Shown: piece after piece, positions 9,902-21,175 of the stretch | Numbering within the stretch: position 1 is the stretch's first letter | Layout of the letters: every line of letters starts with the position of its first letter | DNA from: Acanthochromis polyacanthus | Lineage: Eukaryota; Chordata; Actinopteri; Pomacentridae | Direction of reading: 5' to 3' | Length of the DNA stretch: 64,000 nucleotides | Assembly (NCBI RefSeq): GCF_021347895.1 | Contig: NC_067134.1 | Location: forward strand, 25,258,347-25,322,346 | Translations under genes and position numbers: made by a program | Notes under the pieces: model-generated | The model's input: only the letters and a program-made list of their open reading frames with translations | Told to the model about the DNA's origin: nothing | Databases searched by the model: none

Positions 9902-11228
9902 CTGGGGTGTCAAACATGCAGCCAAAACCAGCCCTCCAGAGGGTCCAATCCAGCCCTCAAAGTGTAAAAATGACAGAGAAGGCATTCACTGCAGATTGTA
10001 GATTTGTAAAACTATAAATTTAAAATAATTTCGAGACAAGTTGTTTTGATCATGAAGTAAAATACTGTTACTGAATGTTATTTTGTCACTTTGTGTCTCA
10101 TTTTGTCTTGTTTTAGTTGATTTTTTGTCTGACTTTTGTTGTTTGTCTCATGTTTTTGCCGTTTTGTGTCCCCTTGTTGTGTCGCTTGTGTTTTTGTCTT
10201 ATTTTTGTCATTTTGTGTTTTGCTTTATTCATTGTTCATTGTTTTGTCGTTTTTTTGTCGCTTTATTGCTTTTTTGTCTATTGTTTGTCTCTTGTTTTGC
10301 TTCATGTCATTCGTCTCATTTTTTGCCATTTTTTCTCTCATTTTTGTCATTTTGTGTTTTGCTTTATTTCTTTGTTTTGCACGTCATTTTTGTCATTTTG
10401 TGTTTTGTTGTTTGGCCATTTTTTTGTCTTTTTACTTCCTTTTTTGTTTAGTTTTAATCTCTTGTTTTGCTTTATGTCGTTCGTCTCGTTTTTTTGTCAT
10501 TTTTTTCTCGCTTTTGTCATTTTGTGTCTCATTTTTATAATATTTTGTCTTGTTTTTGTTGTTTTTTGTCTCCTTTTTGTCATTTTGCTTTATTCATTGT
10601 TTTACACGTCATTTTTGTCATTTTTTGTCGCTTTATTGCTTTTTTGTCTATTGTTTGTCTCTTGTTTTGCTTCATGTCGTTCGTCTCATTTTTTAGCCAT
10701 TTTTTCTAATTTTTCACTTTTTGTGTTTTGTTGTTTTGCCTTTTTTGTCTTTTTACTTCCTTTTTTGTTTAGTTTTAATCTCTTATTGTCGTTCGTCTCG
10801 TTTTTTTGTCATTTTTTTCTCACTTTTGTTATTTTGTGTCTCAGTTTTGTAATATTATGTCTTATTTTTGTTGTTTTTTGTCTTTTTTCTGTTGTTTTTG
10901 ATCATAAAGGAAAACACCACATCATTCGGGTCCAGGTACTTGTGATTAAAAGTTTTGTGCCTTTTTGTAGATAAATCTGTAACTTGTAATGTGTGTAAAT
11001 GAATGGAATGTATTTTTCTTCAGACATTTTTGTTCAGAATGTTTTGTAAAAAATTCCTTAAATGTGAACATTTTCAGAACATACTTTTTTTTTTTGCACA
11101 AAATCAAAGGAAAAATATAGAGTTGTGGTTATTTATAGGTTGCTATGCTGTGATTTTACGGGTCCGGCCCACTTAACATCAAACTGGGAGGATGTGGCCT
11201 CTGATCTAAGATGAATTTGACACCCCTG
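9902..11228 (+). mobile_element. hAT-like element with minisatellite core
   Basis: The left end is CTGGGGTGTCAAAC followed by the CCAAAACCAGCCCTCCAGAGG block. The right end is TTTGACACCCCTG, preceded by a GGTCCGGCCCAC block that matches the 4609-6029 copy. The interior at about 10083-10900 is the TTTTGTC-type minisatellite. I found no clear target-site duplication. Confidence 0.75.
10083..10900. repeat. T-rich minisatellite inside hAT-like element
   Basis: TTTTGTCATTTTGTGT-like units are arranged in a higher-order repeat. The phrase GCTTTATTGCTTTTTTGTCT recurs near 10260 and 10628, a period of about 370 bp. Long Phe/Leu/Ser-rich open frames here are repeat artefacts. Confidence 0.9.
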
Positions 11229-12298
11229 GTATAAAAAGTAAAAGCATTTTCCAGGATGTGAGGTTTCTGGGGCTCAGTGACCCCGTCCCAGAAAAAAAAG
11301 AAGAAAAAAAAACGCACAAAAAAACCTGCGCTTCTCCATAATGGGATGTATGAACCTTTCATTGTTGCCACGACGATGTCATCAGCTCTGAAATGGGGGT
11401 GGTGGTGGAGGAGGGGGGCTGCTGTGCCAGTAGCGGCGGCCCCGTTGCCATGGCGACAGTTGGTGTAAAAGATGGTGGTTGGTGGCTCGGGCTGTGGTGT
11501 GTGGGCGAGCGGAGAGGCAGCCGGCGAGAGCCAACATCGCTTTTAGGGTAAATATGGTCTAAATTAACCGCGTATCGACTTTTCCGGGAGAAAAGAAAAA
11601 AGAAAAAAGAGAGACATTAAGTAAAAATGGATGTCTTAAACACAGCACAAGGTGAAGCCGAGCAAGAATATTGCACAGGATATGAAATTATTTCCAATAT
11701 CAGCCCAACTGTGGAAATTCAATTTCACAGTTCGTGAACAATATCAAACAAACACGCTGGCTGAAAGAGCACACTCCAAGTTGAGCGATACTGCATCAAA
11801 AGGCTACACGGCAGACATAAAAGCGAATGGGGTGGGTGAAGGGCAGGCTAACGGCTAACGGTAATCCATAACTCCACCGATCTCCATATTCAGGCCGTTT
11901 AAACTGCACATTAGCCACCAGCTATTCCCATGGCCTGACTCAGACCTGTGGAGGGAACAGAGAGAAGATGGGCAGGGAGCAGGCTTCTAATGAACTGCAT
12001 AATTAAATGAGAAGCTCGACTCCGACTACACTCGATTCTTGATGCCTTAACGAGGGCTGAATTGAAATGAATGGCAGCGGGTGAAGGACGGAAGGACAGC
12101 GGGCTAATGCGGTGGAATGTGCCTTTAATGAAGAGGATGAAAGAGGGGGAATGGAGAGCAGGCCGAGGTCAGAGCGGGCGCTCAGCCGTACCTTCATTCA
12201 GCAAAGACACCATATCTACTGTATGACCTCCGCGGCAGTCCGTGTATGTTTTGGTAATTTGATTTTCCGTTCTGAAACGGGTATGGATCTCTCTGCAT
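11229..12298. other. Unique intergenic sequence
   Basis: No gene is recognised. A GGTGGTGG/GCGGCGGCC-rich patch at 11395-11520 is locally GC-rich and could be a small CpG cluster, but no splice-supported reading frame starts from it. Confidence 0.3.
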
Positions 12299-12560
12299 GG
12301 AGTTTGCATGTTCTCCCTGTGCATGCGTGGGTTTTCTCCGGGTACTCCGGCTTCCTCCCACAGTCCAAAAACATGCTGAGGTTAATTGGTTACTCTAAAT
12401 TGCCCATAGGTGTGATTGTCTGTCTGTATATGTAGCCCTGCGACAGACTGGTGACCTGTCCAGGGTGTCCACTGCCTTCACCGAGTCAGCTGGGATAGAC
12501 TCCAGCACCCCCCATGACCCTAGTGAGGATAAAGTGGTGTATAGAGAATGGATGGATGGA
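12299..12560 (+). mobile_element. SINE/LINE 3'-tail-type retroposon with ATGG tail
   Basis: The sequence runs from AGTTTGCATGTTCTCCCTGT through CTCCGGGTACTCCGGCTTCC to GAATGGATGGATGGA, and is nearly identical over its length to 33884-34160. This is a very common fish repeat type with a (GATG)n-like 3' end, characteristic of non-LTR retrotransposition. The exact family is not determined here. Confidence 0.7.
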
Positions 12561-13132
12561 GACACTGCTTCACATTAATGTAACGTTTAGAAAACCTAAA
12601 TGTGATTAAAACAGTAGGTTCTGTGTTGTCAGTAGTCCTGAATATCTGCTGAGTGTCTGAAGTTAAACTGGAGAAATCAGTAAATCTACTCTCTGGTCGT
12701 TAACATTGTTTCATGACTGATTCACATTCATTGGGGCGCAAATACTTGGATACCAAAATTAATATCCGGATACCGCCGTAGCGAACAAATATTCTGATAT
12801 TCAGGATATTCGGTTCCAGCCCTACTTACGACAAAGGTTGGCTATGGCTTGAAGAGACGATTCAATCAGCTTCACAGCGACATGGATCCTCCAAAAGGCT
12901 GTTCCTTCTCGGTCGAACTGCGCATGTGCAAGAAAGTACAGAACCCGCGTTGGGACAGTCTCGTGCGTTAATTGCAATTCAACACAATTATGTAATTCCA
13001 AAATTCTTTATTATTACGTTAATGTAATGAATTTCTGACATTTTCACTCCCAAAAATGCAACTGTTTCATAATTTTTACTAAAAATAATTATTTAACGCA
13101 AACATCTGTTTCATTTCTTGGAGTGTCGATAA
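12561..13132. other. Intergenic sequence with a decayed hAT-like end
   Basis: 12725-12830 contains alternating GGATACC/GGATATTCGG motifs ending GGTTCCAGCCCTACT, which resembles a hAT terminal repeat, but no partner end was found. The rest is not recognised. Confidence 0.3.
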
Positions 13133-13606
13133 ATGGCTCTGCCCTGCTCAAAACAAAAGGAAAAAAAACAAAAATCCTCCCAAAAAAATTCTCAAATTTC
13201 TGAAAATTTGCAAAACCTTCAGGAAGAAAATTCCAATAATTCCTTAAAAGTTTTGTTTTTGAAAAATCTCACAAATTTGGTTGGAAATTCTTGTAAATAT
13301 TTTCAACAAATGAGTAAAAATCTTCCAAAAAAATCTTTAAAATATCTTAAGTGATTCCATATATATCAGTAAAACTTCTAATGTTTTCTTTAAGAACATT
13401 CACAAAAAAATCGATTGATTTTTTTGTGAATGTTCTTAAAGAAAACATTTTTAACATTTCTTTTTTTCCATCAAAAAATGTTCAAAGATTTCCCAAAAAT
13501 GTTGAAAATGTGGACATAAGAAGTTCCACTGTGAAAATGTAGATTTTTCCCACATTTTCAAACTTAAAACGGGTCAGTTTTGACCCGCAGGACGACACGA
13601 GGGTTC
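13133..13606 (+). mobile_element. TTAA-type non-autonomous element, left-truncated copy
   Basis: This shares the CAAAACCTTCAGGAAGAAAATTCC block, the TTCTTTAAGAACATTCAC inverted motif and the right end GGGTCAGTTTTGACCCGCAG...CACGAGGGTT with the element at 8266-9544. The left terminal repeat is missing. Confidence 0.7.
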
Positions 13607-14625
13607 AACTTATTTTGAGTTTTCTTTTAAAATCCACCTCAAAACAAGATAATTTCAAGATTGTTTGACTTAACAAGATATTTAAGATGCGTTGTCTTAA
13701 CTCCTTCCATCTTGGTTAAGTGAATTTATCTTAAATCAAGTGGGATGAGACATTTGGACTAAAAATAAGACAAACAGACTTGGTCAGATTTGGAGTTTTT
13801 GCAGTGTGAAACCAAAGGTCACGCAGGGCGAAAACCTCCACATTTGAGCCGATATGAGGCATGAAGATACGTCCGTCAGCGAATCAACTGCCGTGACCGA
13901 GTGTCATGTGGAGGAATTCTTTCTGGACGCCCGTGAACAAAGAGGAGACACTCAGACGGGCTGTAAGCGATCACACGGACCGCGGATGGAAGGGTAATTC
14001 CACTAAGACGGGTGTTACCGCCAAGTACTCCTGACAGTGATTTCAAAGCTTTTGTTTAATGGATGTAAAATGCAATTAATTCCTGGATATTCAGTGGCTG
14101 TTGTTTATTATGTTTGGCAGCAAACTGACCACAAGCACTTGAAGGAGGATGTTTACTGCGTACTTATTCTTTTAAGTACAGTGAATAGCCAGTGAAGGCG
14201 GCTTAAGTGCTGGAAGCCGAGCTGCCCTCGGTGTGAATGAGAGAAGACGTGGCCCTCGCTGAGCTGGAGGAGATACTGGCACTCTGCTTACTGAGGAACT
14301 TTGATTTATGGAAATAATTCAATTTATTTACGTAGCAGCAGCACAAGTCATCTCAGGCCACTTCACATAATCTTATATTAAAGAGACAAACAATAATGCC
14401 CTTTAAGCAAACACCAGAGGAAGGCAGCAGTGTCTTCATACCGTATTTTATGCACGTTTTGAAGTACTGCATTCGAAAAAGGTGATAGAAATGGTAAAAA
14501 TATTCCATTTTTAAAGATGGAAACAAGCTAACGTTTCACTCACATGCCTGATGAGATGGTCCCACGTCTTTTTTTGTCTTTATCTCCAGACAGCATGAAA
14601 CATACCAGAGTCAATATATAACTGA
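13607..14625. other. Unique intergenic sequence
   Basis: No reading frame, repeat family or RNA gene is recognised. It is ordinary AT-rich noncoding sequence. Confidence 0.35.
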
Positions 14626-14815
14626 GGTACTTTTGAAGTTCATGGGGTTTTTTCTTCCGTGTATTTTTTATTAAAAGTAGAAGAACTAATGTTTTTCATG
14701 TTCATTACGATCATGTGGAAACAGTCACTTATTATTAGTTTTTGTTTTTTGTCATTTTGTGACTTGATTTCGTTATTTTGTTTCTCTGTTTTTCACAAAA
14801 TAAACTGTTATATAT
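14626..14815 (+). repeat. Dispersed repeat fragment leading into TTTTGTC-type sequence
   Basis: TACTTTTGAAGTTCATGGG...GATCATGTGGAAACA is similar to 22969-23100 (GACTTTTGAAGTCCATGGG...GATCATG). Both run into short TTTTGTCATTTTGTG-type sequence, which indicates a shared repeat family flanking the T-rich minisatellites. Confidence 0.5.
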
Positions 14816-16942
14816 TAGACCCTCCAGAAAAACGCAGGCTAAAATCCTTGATTCAGCGGGCTAAAATCCTTGATTCAGCGGGCTAAAATCCTTGATTCTG
14901 CAGGTTAAAATCCTTGATTCTGCAGGCTAAAATCCTTGATTCTGTGGGCTAAAATCCTTGATTCTGCGGGCAAAAATCCTTGATTCCGCAGGCTAAAATC
15001 CTTGATTCTGCGGGCAAAAATCCTTGATTCTGCAGGTTAAAATCCTTGATTCTGCAGGCTAAAATCCTTGATTCTGCAAGTTAAAATCCTTGATTCTGCG
15101 GGCAAAAATCCTTGATTCCACGGGCTAAAATCCTTGATTCAGCGGGCTAAAATCCTTGATTCTGCAGGTTAAAATCCTTGATTCTGCAGGTTAAAATCCT
15201 TGATTCCACGGGCTAAAATCCTTGATTCTGCGGGCAAAAATCCTTGATTCCGCAGGCTAAAATCCTTGATTCTGCAGGCAAAAATCCTTGATTCTGCAGG
15301 TTAAAATCCTTGATTCTGCGGGCTAAAATCCTTGATTCCACGGGCTAAAATCCTTGATTCTGCGGGCTAAAATCCTTGATTCAGCGGGCTAAAATCCTTG
15401 ATTCAGCGGGCTAAAATCCTTGATTCTGCAGGTTAAAATCCTTGATTCAGCGGGCTAAAATCCTTGATTCTGCAGGTTAAAATCCTTGATTCTGCGGGCA
15501 AAAATCCTTGATTCCACGGGCTAAAATCCTTGATTCTGCGGGCTAAAATCCTTGATTCAGAGGGCTAAAATCCTTGATTCCGCAGGCTAAAATCCTTGAT
15601 TCTGCAGGTTAAAATCCTTGATTCTGCGGGCAAAAATCCTTGATTCCACGGGCTAAAATCCTTGATTCAGCGGGCTAAAATCCTTGATTCCACGGGCTAA
15701 AATCCTTGATTCCGCAGGCTAAAATCCTTGATTCTGCGGGCTAAAATCCTTGATTCCACGGGCTAAAATCCTTGATTCCGCAGGCTAAAATCCTTGATTC
15801 TGCGGGCTAAAATCCTTGATTCAGCGGGCTAAAATCCTTGATTCCACGGGCTAAAATCCTTGATTCCACGGGCTAAAATCCTTGATTCTGCGGGCTAAAA
15901 TCCTTGATTCCACGGGCTAAAATCCTTGATTCCGCAGGCTAAAATCCTTGATTCTGCAGGTTAAAATCCTTGATTCTGCGGGCAAAAATCCTTGATTCCA
16001 CGGGCTAAAATCCTTGATTCAGCGGGCTAAAATCCTTGATTCAGAGGGCTAAAATCCTTGATTCCGCAGGCTAAAATCCTTGATTCTGCAGGTTAAAATC
16101 CTTGATTCTGCAGGCTAAAATCCTTGATTCAGCAGGTTAAAATCCTTGATTCAGCGGGCTAAAATCCTTGATTCTGCAGGCTAAAATCCTTGATTCTGCA
16201 GGTTAAAATCCTTGATTCAGCGGACTAAAATCCTTGATTCAGCGGACTAAAATCCTTGATTCAGTGGGCTAAAATCCTTGATTCAGCCGGCTAAAATCCT
16301 TGATTCAGCGGGCTAAAATCCTTGATTCTGCGGGCTAAAATCCTTGATTCCACGGGCTCAAATCCTTGATTCTGCAGGCTAAAATCCTTGATTCTGCAGG
16401 CTAAAATCCTTGATTCCGCGGGCTAAAATCCTTGATTCAGCGGGCTAAAATCCTTGATTCTGCAGGCTAAAATCCTTGATTCTGCAGGTTAAAATCCTTG
16501 ATTCTGCAGGTTAAAATCCTTGATTCAGCAGGTTAAAATCCTTGATTCAGCGGGCTAAAATCCTTGATTCTGCAGGCTAAAATCCTTGATTCTGCAGGTT
16601 AAAATCCTTGATTCAGCGGACTAAAATCCTTGATTCAGCGGACTAAAATCCTTGATTCAGCGGGCTAAAATCCTTGATTCAGCGGGCTAAAAACTCACAA
16701 CTCCATTTATATCGGTTATAGTTTTCTCATTTTATGCGGGAATTGTGAAATCAAGCGGGACCCGCATATTTCTCTTTTTTTTCGTGGAAATGTGAGATTC
16801 TTGCGGGAATTATGCGCTGTTTTGCGGGGATTATGCGGCCTTTAGGGAAATAATTGACCCCCGCATAATCAGCGGCATTTTGGTGATTAATGCGGGAATT
16901 CATGCGATCGCATAATCGCGTTTTTCGGGAGGGTCTAATATA
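14816..16942 (+). mobile_element. TIR element with a massively expanded 22-bp minisatellite core
   Basis: The left end (TAGACCCTCCAGAAAAACGC) and the right end (GCGTTTTTCGGGAGGGTCTA) are inverted repeats with one mismatch, and ATATAT flanks both sides as a possible target-site duplication in an AT-rich site. After the array, the right interior (16690-16920) is rich in GCGGGAATTATGCG-like motifs. A fragment of the same family with only about two 22-bp units lies at 60204-60268. No transposase ORF is seen. I do not assign a superfamily. Confidence 0.7.
14839..16690. repeat. 22-bp minisatellite, 84 units (CTAAAATCCTTGATTCNGCNGG)
   Basis: I counted 84 units with strict 22-bp spacing. The core TAAAATCCTTGATT is almost invariant, while the remaining positions fall into a few recurring types (AGCGGGC, TGCAGGT, TGCGGGC, CCACGGGC, CGCAGGC). 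Blocks of unit types recur exactly: units 34-38 equal units 50-54, and units 59-64 equal units 77-82. This indicates segmental duplication within the array at offsets of 16 and 18 units. No spacers or coding frame are present. Confidence 0.95.
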
Positions 16943-17019
16943 TGTTCCTTGTTCCACACCCCCTCTTCTCCCATCTCTGCCCCTCTCCCCCTCTACCTCT
17001 TTACCTCTTCTGTCCCTCT

Positions 17020-17145
17020 CAACCTCTCTTCCAGCTGCAGATGGGTCCCCCCACATAAAGATCCGGGTTCTGCTCAAGGTTTCTTCCCGCTATAACGAGT
17101 TTTTTCTTGCCACTGACGCCTTAGGGCTGCTCTGGGGCTTCAGGC
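17020..17145 (+). repeat. Dispersed fish repeat fragment (GGTTTCTTCCCGCTATAACG block)
   Basis: GGGTTCTGCTCAAGGTTTCT...TTTTTTCTTGCCACTGACGCC matches a phrase I recognise as very common in fish genomes, and it leads directly into a GATA microsatellite. The family name is not determined. Confidence 0.45.
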
Positions 17146-17150
17146 ATATG

Positions 17151-17214
<64 letters not shown>
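17151..17214. repeat. (GATA)n microsatellite
   Basis: About 16 uninterrupted GATA/TAGA units are seen directly. Confidence 0.95.
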
Positions 17215-18543
17215 GTGTCTTGAGACAGTTTGACCTGTAATGAATGTATATAAATAGATAGAAATTGAAAATTATTAAACTCTTAAAATTGTAAAGAGAC
17301 TTTATGGACTCCCTGCACATCTCTATCTTTCTCCCTCAACCCTCTCAGCTTGCCCATCACTCCCAACAATTTAAAAAAAAAAACACCAAAAAGCGCTGGC
17401 GTTAACTCAGGCCCAGCAGCGTGGTTCACTGGATTGCGATGTGGCCAACAACAGCTGAAGTCCGTGACCCCTGGACCCCATCCATCAGGCTTTCAGCACC
17501 AGCCCTGGCCTCTGACACACACAAAACTTCCAGCCAGGGAATGGAAGCATGCAACTGGGAAATGCATCAATGTCAGGGAGACACTGGAACCATATAAAAT
17601 TAAAAATACGCGCTACAGCCAACGCTTAACAGGCGTGCAGTACAAATGCATGCTCCAGTGCAGTTGTGCATGTGGATATGAAGTAATAAATGTTTCCAGA
17701 AGCAGCCAGACTGAGCTGTACACACTCCTTACATGTCTCCCACACACACACACACCTGCTGTCAGCTCAGACACACACAAACCGTCTTTACAGAGACCCG
17801 GCACATCCTCTGCCCTCACACACATGTTAGCAATATGTGTGTGGCAGCGGCTCAGCTGACCGCCTGGCAGTCGCTGTGAAATTGGCGCCCTTCTCATACA
17901 GATGCCAGGTGTTTTGCTTGGCAGTCGGGGCTGCTGGGAGCGAGCTTGTGTCAGGAGTGTTGGGTTGCTACGAGCGGCAGGGAGAGGACGGGGGTACTAT
18001 GTTGTGCGTCCCCGTTAGCTCGGCCGCTCGGCTAAGATGGAGCTCCGCCAGGCCCAGGAGGAATCAGACACCGCAAAGTTTCTGCAGGAAACAGCGCGAG
18101 GGATACAGTGTTCGCTGTAAGCCGGGTGTATCTCAGGTGATTTCCCAAATACTGCTGAAACCTGGAGTTATGAGGCACAATTATTCTTTAATTAGCCATA
18201 TTTTCCTGAATGATATATATGAATGTCAAAAAATACTCCAAACTACTGCAGTCAGTTTTGGCGCTGAATAGCATTAATCTCCTGCACTAACATGTCTTTT
18301 TCTTTCTTTTCTTATTGCTGCTGGAGTTTGATTTCAGCACAAACCACGAGAAAACCTGGAGAGGCTTCATGCAAAATACAAAAACTTTGCATTGTTGTGC
18401 AAAGAGTAACTTTCTAAAATCTGGTTTGCAGTGGTAGTTCACTGCATTGTGGTGGTTGAAGACACACTGTTGTTTGTTCTGATCAGTCGAGATATCTGGA
18501 GGTGGTTATAGCTGGCACTGATTTCCAGTTTGGTGCATAAACA
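17215..18543. other. Intergenic sequence without a convincing gene
   Basis: 17282-17320 repeats the mariner-like fragment at 9612-9650. CA runs occur near 17742. A short ATG frame at 18037 (MELRQAQEESDTAKFLQETA...) is open for 29 codons and ends near a GTAAGC donor-like site. It lies in a GC-richer patch (17930-18070) but has no other support. Confidence 0.25.
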
Positions 18544-18882
18544 AACACTACCATTCAAAAGTTTGTGGTCACTTAGATTTGTCTTTATTTTTGAAAGAAA
18601 AGCAGTTTTTTATTCAATGAAGATAGACATTGTTAATGTGGTAAATGACTATTCTAGGTGGAAATGTTTAATGGAGTATCTCCATAGGGGTACAGAGGAA
18701 CATTTCCAGCAACCATCACTCCTGTGTTCTAATGCTACATTGTGTTAGCTAACGGTGTTGAAAGGCTCATTGATGATTAGAAAACCCTTGTACAGTTATG
18801 TTAGCACATGGATAAAAGTGGGAGCTTTCATGGAGAACAGGGAATTGTCTTGGTGACCCCAAATTTTTTGAATGGTAGTGTT
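18544..18882 (+). mobile_element. Tc1/mariner-like MITE, complete copy
   Basis: Terminal inverted repeats AACACTACCATTCAAAAGTT and (reverse complement) AACACTACCATTCAAAAAAT bound a 339-bp element with GGTCAC just inside both ends. There is no coding capacity. The type is familiar from many fish genomes. Confidence 0.8.
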
Positions 18883-20179
18883 GGTCAACTTTAGCTCATG
18901 TAGAGCAACTTTGTGAAATGCACCACGTTGCATGCTGGTCTGGTTGCAGTGTGTTTCGAGCTGCGATCTGCTGCATCTCCCAGGAGCGGGCAGCAGCTCA
19001 TTTGCATAAAGGAGACTTAACTTCTGCTTTATGCAAATTCAATGCACCGTGCAGAGGTCCAACACATCGCGAAACTTTCATCAAACATCTAAACTGGCCA
19101 TCGGCAAACTGCAACGAGGTCAGATTCAGCTGCTGCACAGCTTACTTCTCGCCTCAAATGCTTTCAGAAATACTTTTTTTTTGAGGGACCACTATATTGG
19201 TCCATTCGAAGTGTTTGCACGGTACTAGGGGTGTATAACCGGCATGCACATCCAACAATGTCCCCATGGACATGTGACTGCTCAGACCTGGTGCACAGTG
19301 GGAATAAAATCAGAACTGTTCCAACAAGGTAGGTCCTTCCTCTTGTTATATTCTGTGGTGTGTTTGAGTAGGTAAGGTAGGTTGTGTTCTTTCTTCCCTT
19401 TTTCCTGTTCCCAGGTTACACCCAGTGGGAGTGGCCAGGTGCAGCTGTGGCTCCTTACAATCAGCTGGGATGGTTAAAGGATGACCAGTGGGCCAGATCA
19501 GCTGCCAGAGTGTGGTGGTGGTGTTTTGCGTTCTGCTAAAGGACAAGTGTCTAATCGTTGAAGAGCTGTGTGGTGTGGCCAGCTTGGTACTTGTGAAGTG
19601 TGCTTTTTGTTGGAACCGTCTTTTTGGATGAATAAATTTCCTGTTGTTAATGTCACACAATCAGTTTTCCTGCCTCTGTTTCTTCTTTATATTTGTTACT
19701 CCCCTCATCCCCCAGTTCTCCGGGACGTAACACTCTTCAGTATTATCTATCCTTGCCAAACATCTTAGCTTTCTACTCTGTTCTGCATCATGTGGAACAT
19801 AAAAACCATGAAAGCAGGTTCTCATCTGCACCATAAAAACCCCCACACCGACATCCCATCCCGCTCTCTCCTGCACCGACTTAATTTTTGGACCAAGCGC
19901 AGTTTAATTTCTTGAATCACTTGTCAATCCGTGCAGCCGTAACAAACAGGCAGGTCATTTGATTTCCGGCCTCATTTTCATTTTGCAGAGATGGTCATTC
20001 CGGCGTGGATTAGATAAGGGCGAAGACAAAGTGGAGCCTCATTGGAAAGTGGCTGTAGCAGCCAGCAGTGTAATCCATCCACGCATTCCTTCCAGAGAAT
20101 GCCAAACAGCTCGCTGAAAATGAGCTGCCGACCCGACTCCATTAGATCTCTGCTCTGTCTCTCCGCTTTCTATCTTTCA

Positions 20180-20186
<7 letters not shown>
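18883..20186. other. Unique intergenic sequence
   Basis: No exon or repeat family is recognised. Open frames present are unsupported by splice sites or family resemblance. Confidence 0.3.

Positions 20187-20212
<26 letters not shown>
20187..20212. repeat. (CA)n microsatellite
   Basis: A short CA run, seen directly. Confidence 0.9.
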
Positions 20213-20214
<2 letters not shown>

Positions 20215-20356
20215 CACACACATACACTCTCTCTCGGTTCCTGCCACCAGCTTCATTAGCGTTAAGAAATGTCCTGCTCGTTAAGGCGAGGCAATTAGTG
20301 GCTAATTGAGAAGCTTTTTGCAGTGAAGACTAACTTCTCCTGTTCCAGCTTGTGCC

Positions 20357-20358
<2 letters not shown>

Positions 20359-20406
<48 letters not shown>
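20359..20406. repeat. (GT)n microsatellite
   Basis: An uninterrupted GT run, seen directly. Confidence 0.95.
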
Positions 20407-20409
<3 letters not shown>

Positions 20410-20668
20410 ACCAGTTTGTACATCTGGATGCCACCTCTAGCTCATTTTCTTGAGGCAATTGTTCGCCATAGAGCTGCTGCCTGAAGGAGATAAGCAGCAA
20501 AACACTGGGAGGAAGTTTTTTTTTCTTCTTAAAGTTTTTTGATGCACGACTTTATTTATTGCACGAAAGCGTCTCCTGCAGATGAGCTAAATATCTGATT
20601 GTTTATTTATTAAAAGTGTTTTGCAGAGCTCCTCGCGTCGTCCTAAAGGCCTAATGGGGAGTTTCAAC

Positions 20669-20720
20669 GAGTCGTTTCAGCGAGTCGTTTCAGCGAGTCG
20701 TTTCAGCGACTCGTTTCAGC
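20669..20720. repeat. 13-bp tandem repeat, four copies (GAGTCGTTTCAGC)
   Basis: Four head-to-tail copies are present. The last carries a single G to C change (GACTCG). Confidence 0.95.
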
Positions 20721-20940
20721 ATCCCCCTTCATTATGCCTCCTTTCTAGACATAACAGTCCAACGCTCAGCCACACCAAAGCTACCAACTGCCTGCCCTTC
20801 TCACTCCTCGGCTTGACTTTCCATCCCTCCGTCGCTCTGTTTTCTCTCTCTCCGTCTCCTCTTTCCATTCTGTCACTCCCCTCCTCCCCCAATTCTTCGC
20901 AGTCCAGAGATAAGCTCTGTGATAGGGAGGAAATGAGAGC

Positions 20941-21018
<78 letters not shown>
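20941..21018. repeat. (CA)n microsatellite, long
   Basis: About 39 uninterrupted CA units. Frames across it are poly-Thr-His or poly-Cys-Val artefacts. Confidence 0.95.
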
Positions 21019-21020
<2 letters not shown>

Positions 21021-21175
21021 CTGCCAGTCTATTTCATAAGTTGCTTGGATCAAAACTCCTCCACAGATGAAATTATAAATATTGAATCTTTTGATTTTGA
21101 TTTCATTTTTTCATGCAAGCTGCACCGTTTTCACCCTATAGGGGGCAGAATGCCAGTTATTACTTCATTGCACTT

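Noticed and set aside
14839..16690. Regularly spaced repeat that could be mistaken for a CRISPR array
   Set aside because: Units are head to tail with no spacers, the DNA is eukaryotic, and inverted terminal repeats bound the block.
18037..18126. Short ORF MELRQAQEESDTAKFLQETA... with a donor-like GTAAGC after it
   Set aside because: It is only 29 codons long, with no promoter, acceptor or homology that I can recognise. Mentioned in the regional entry but not called as a gene.
20716..21070. Poly-Thr-His and poly-Cys-Val open frames
   Set aside because: These are CA/TG microsatellite translation artefacts. The same applies at 319-352 and 38610-38755.
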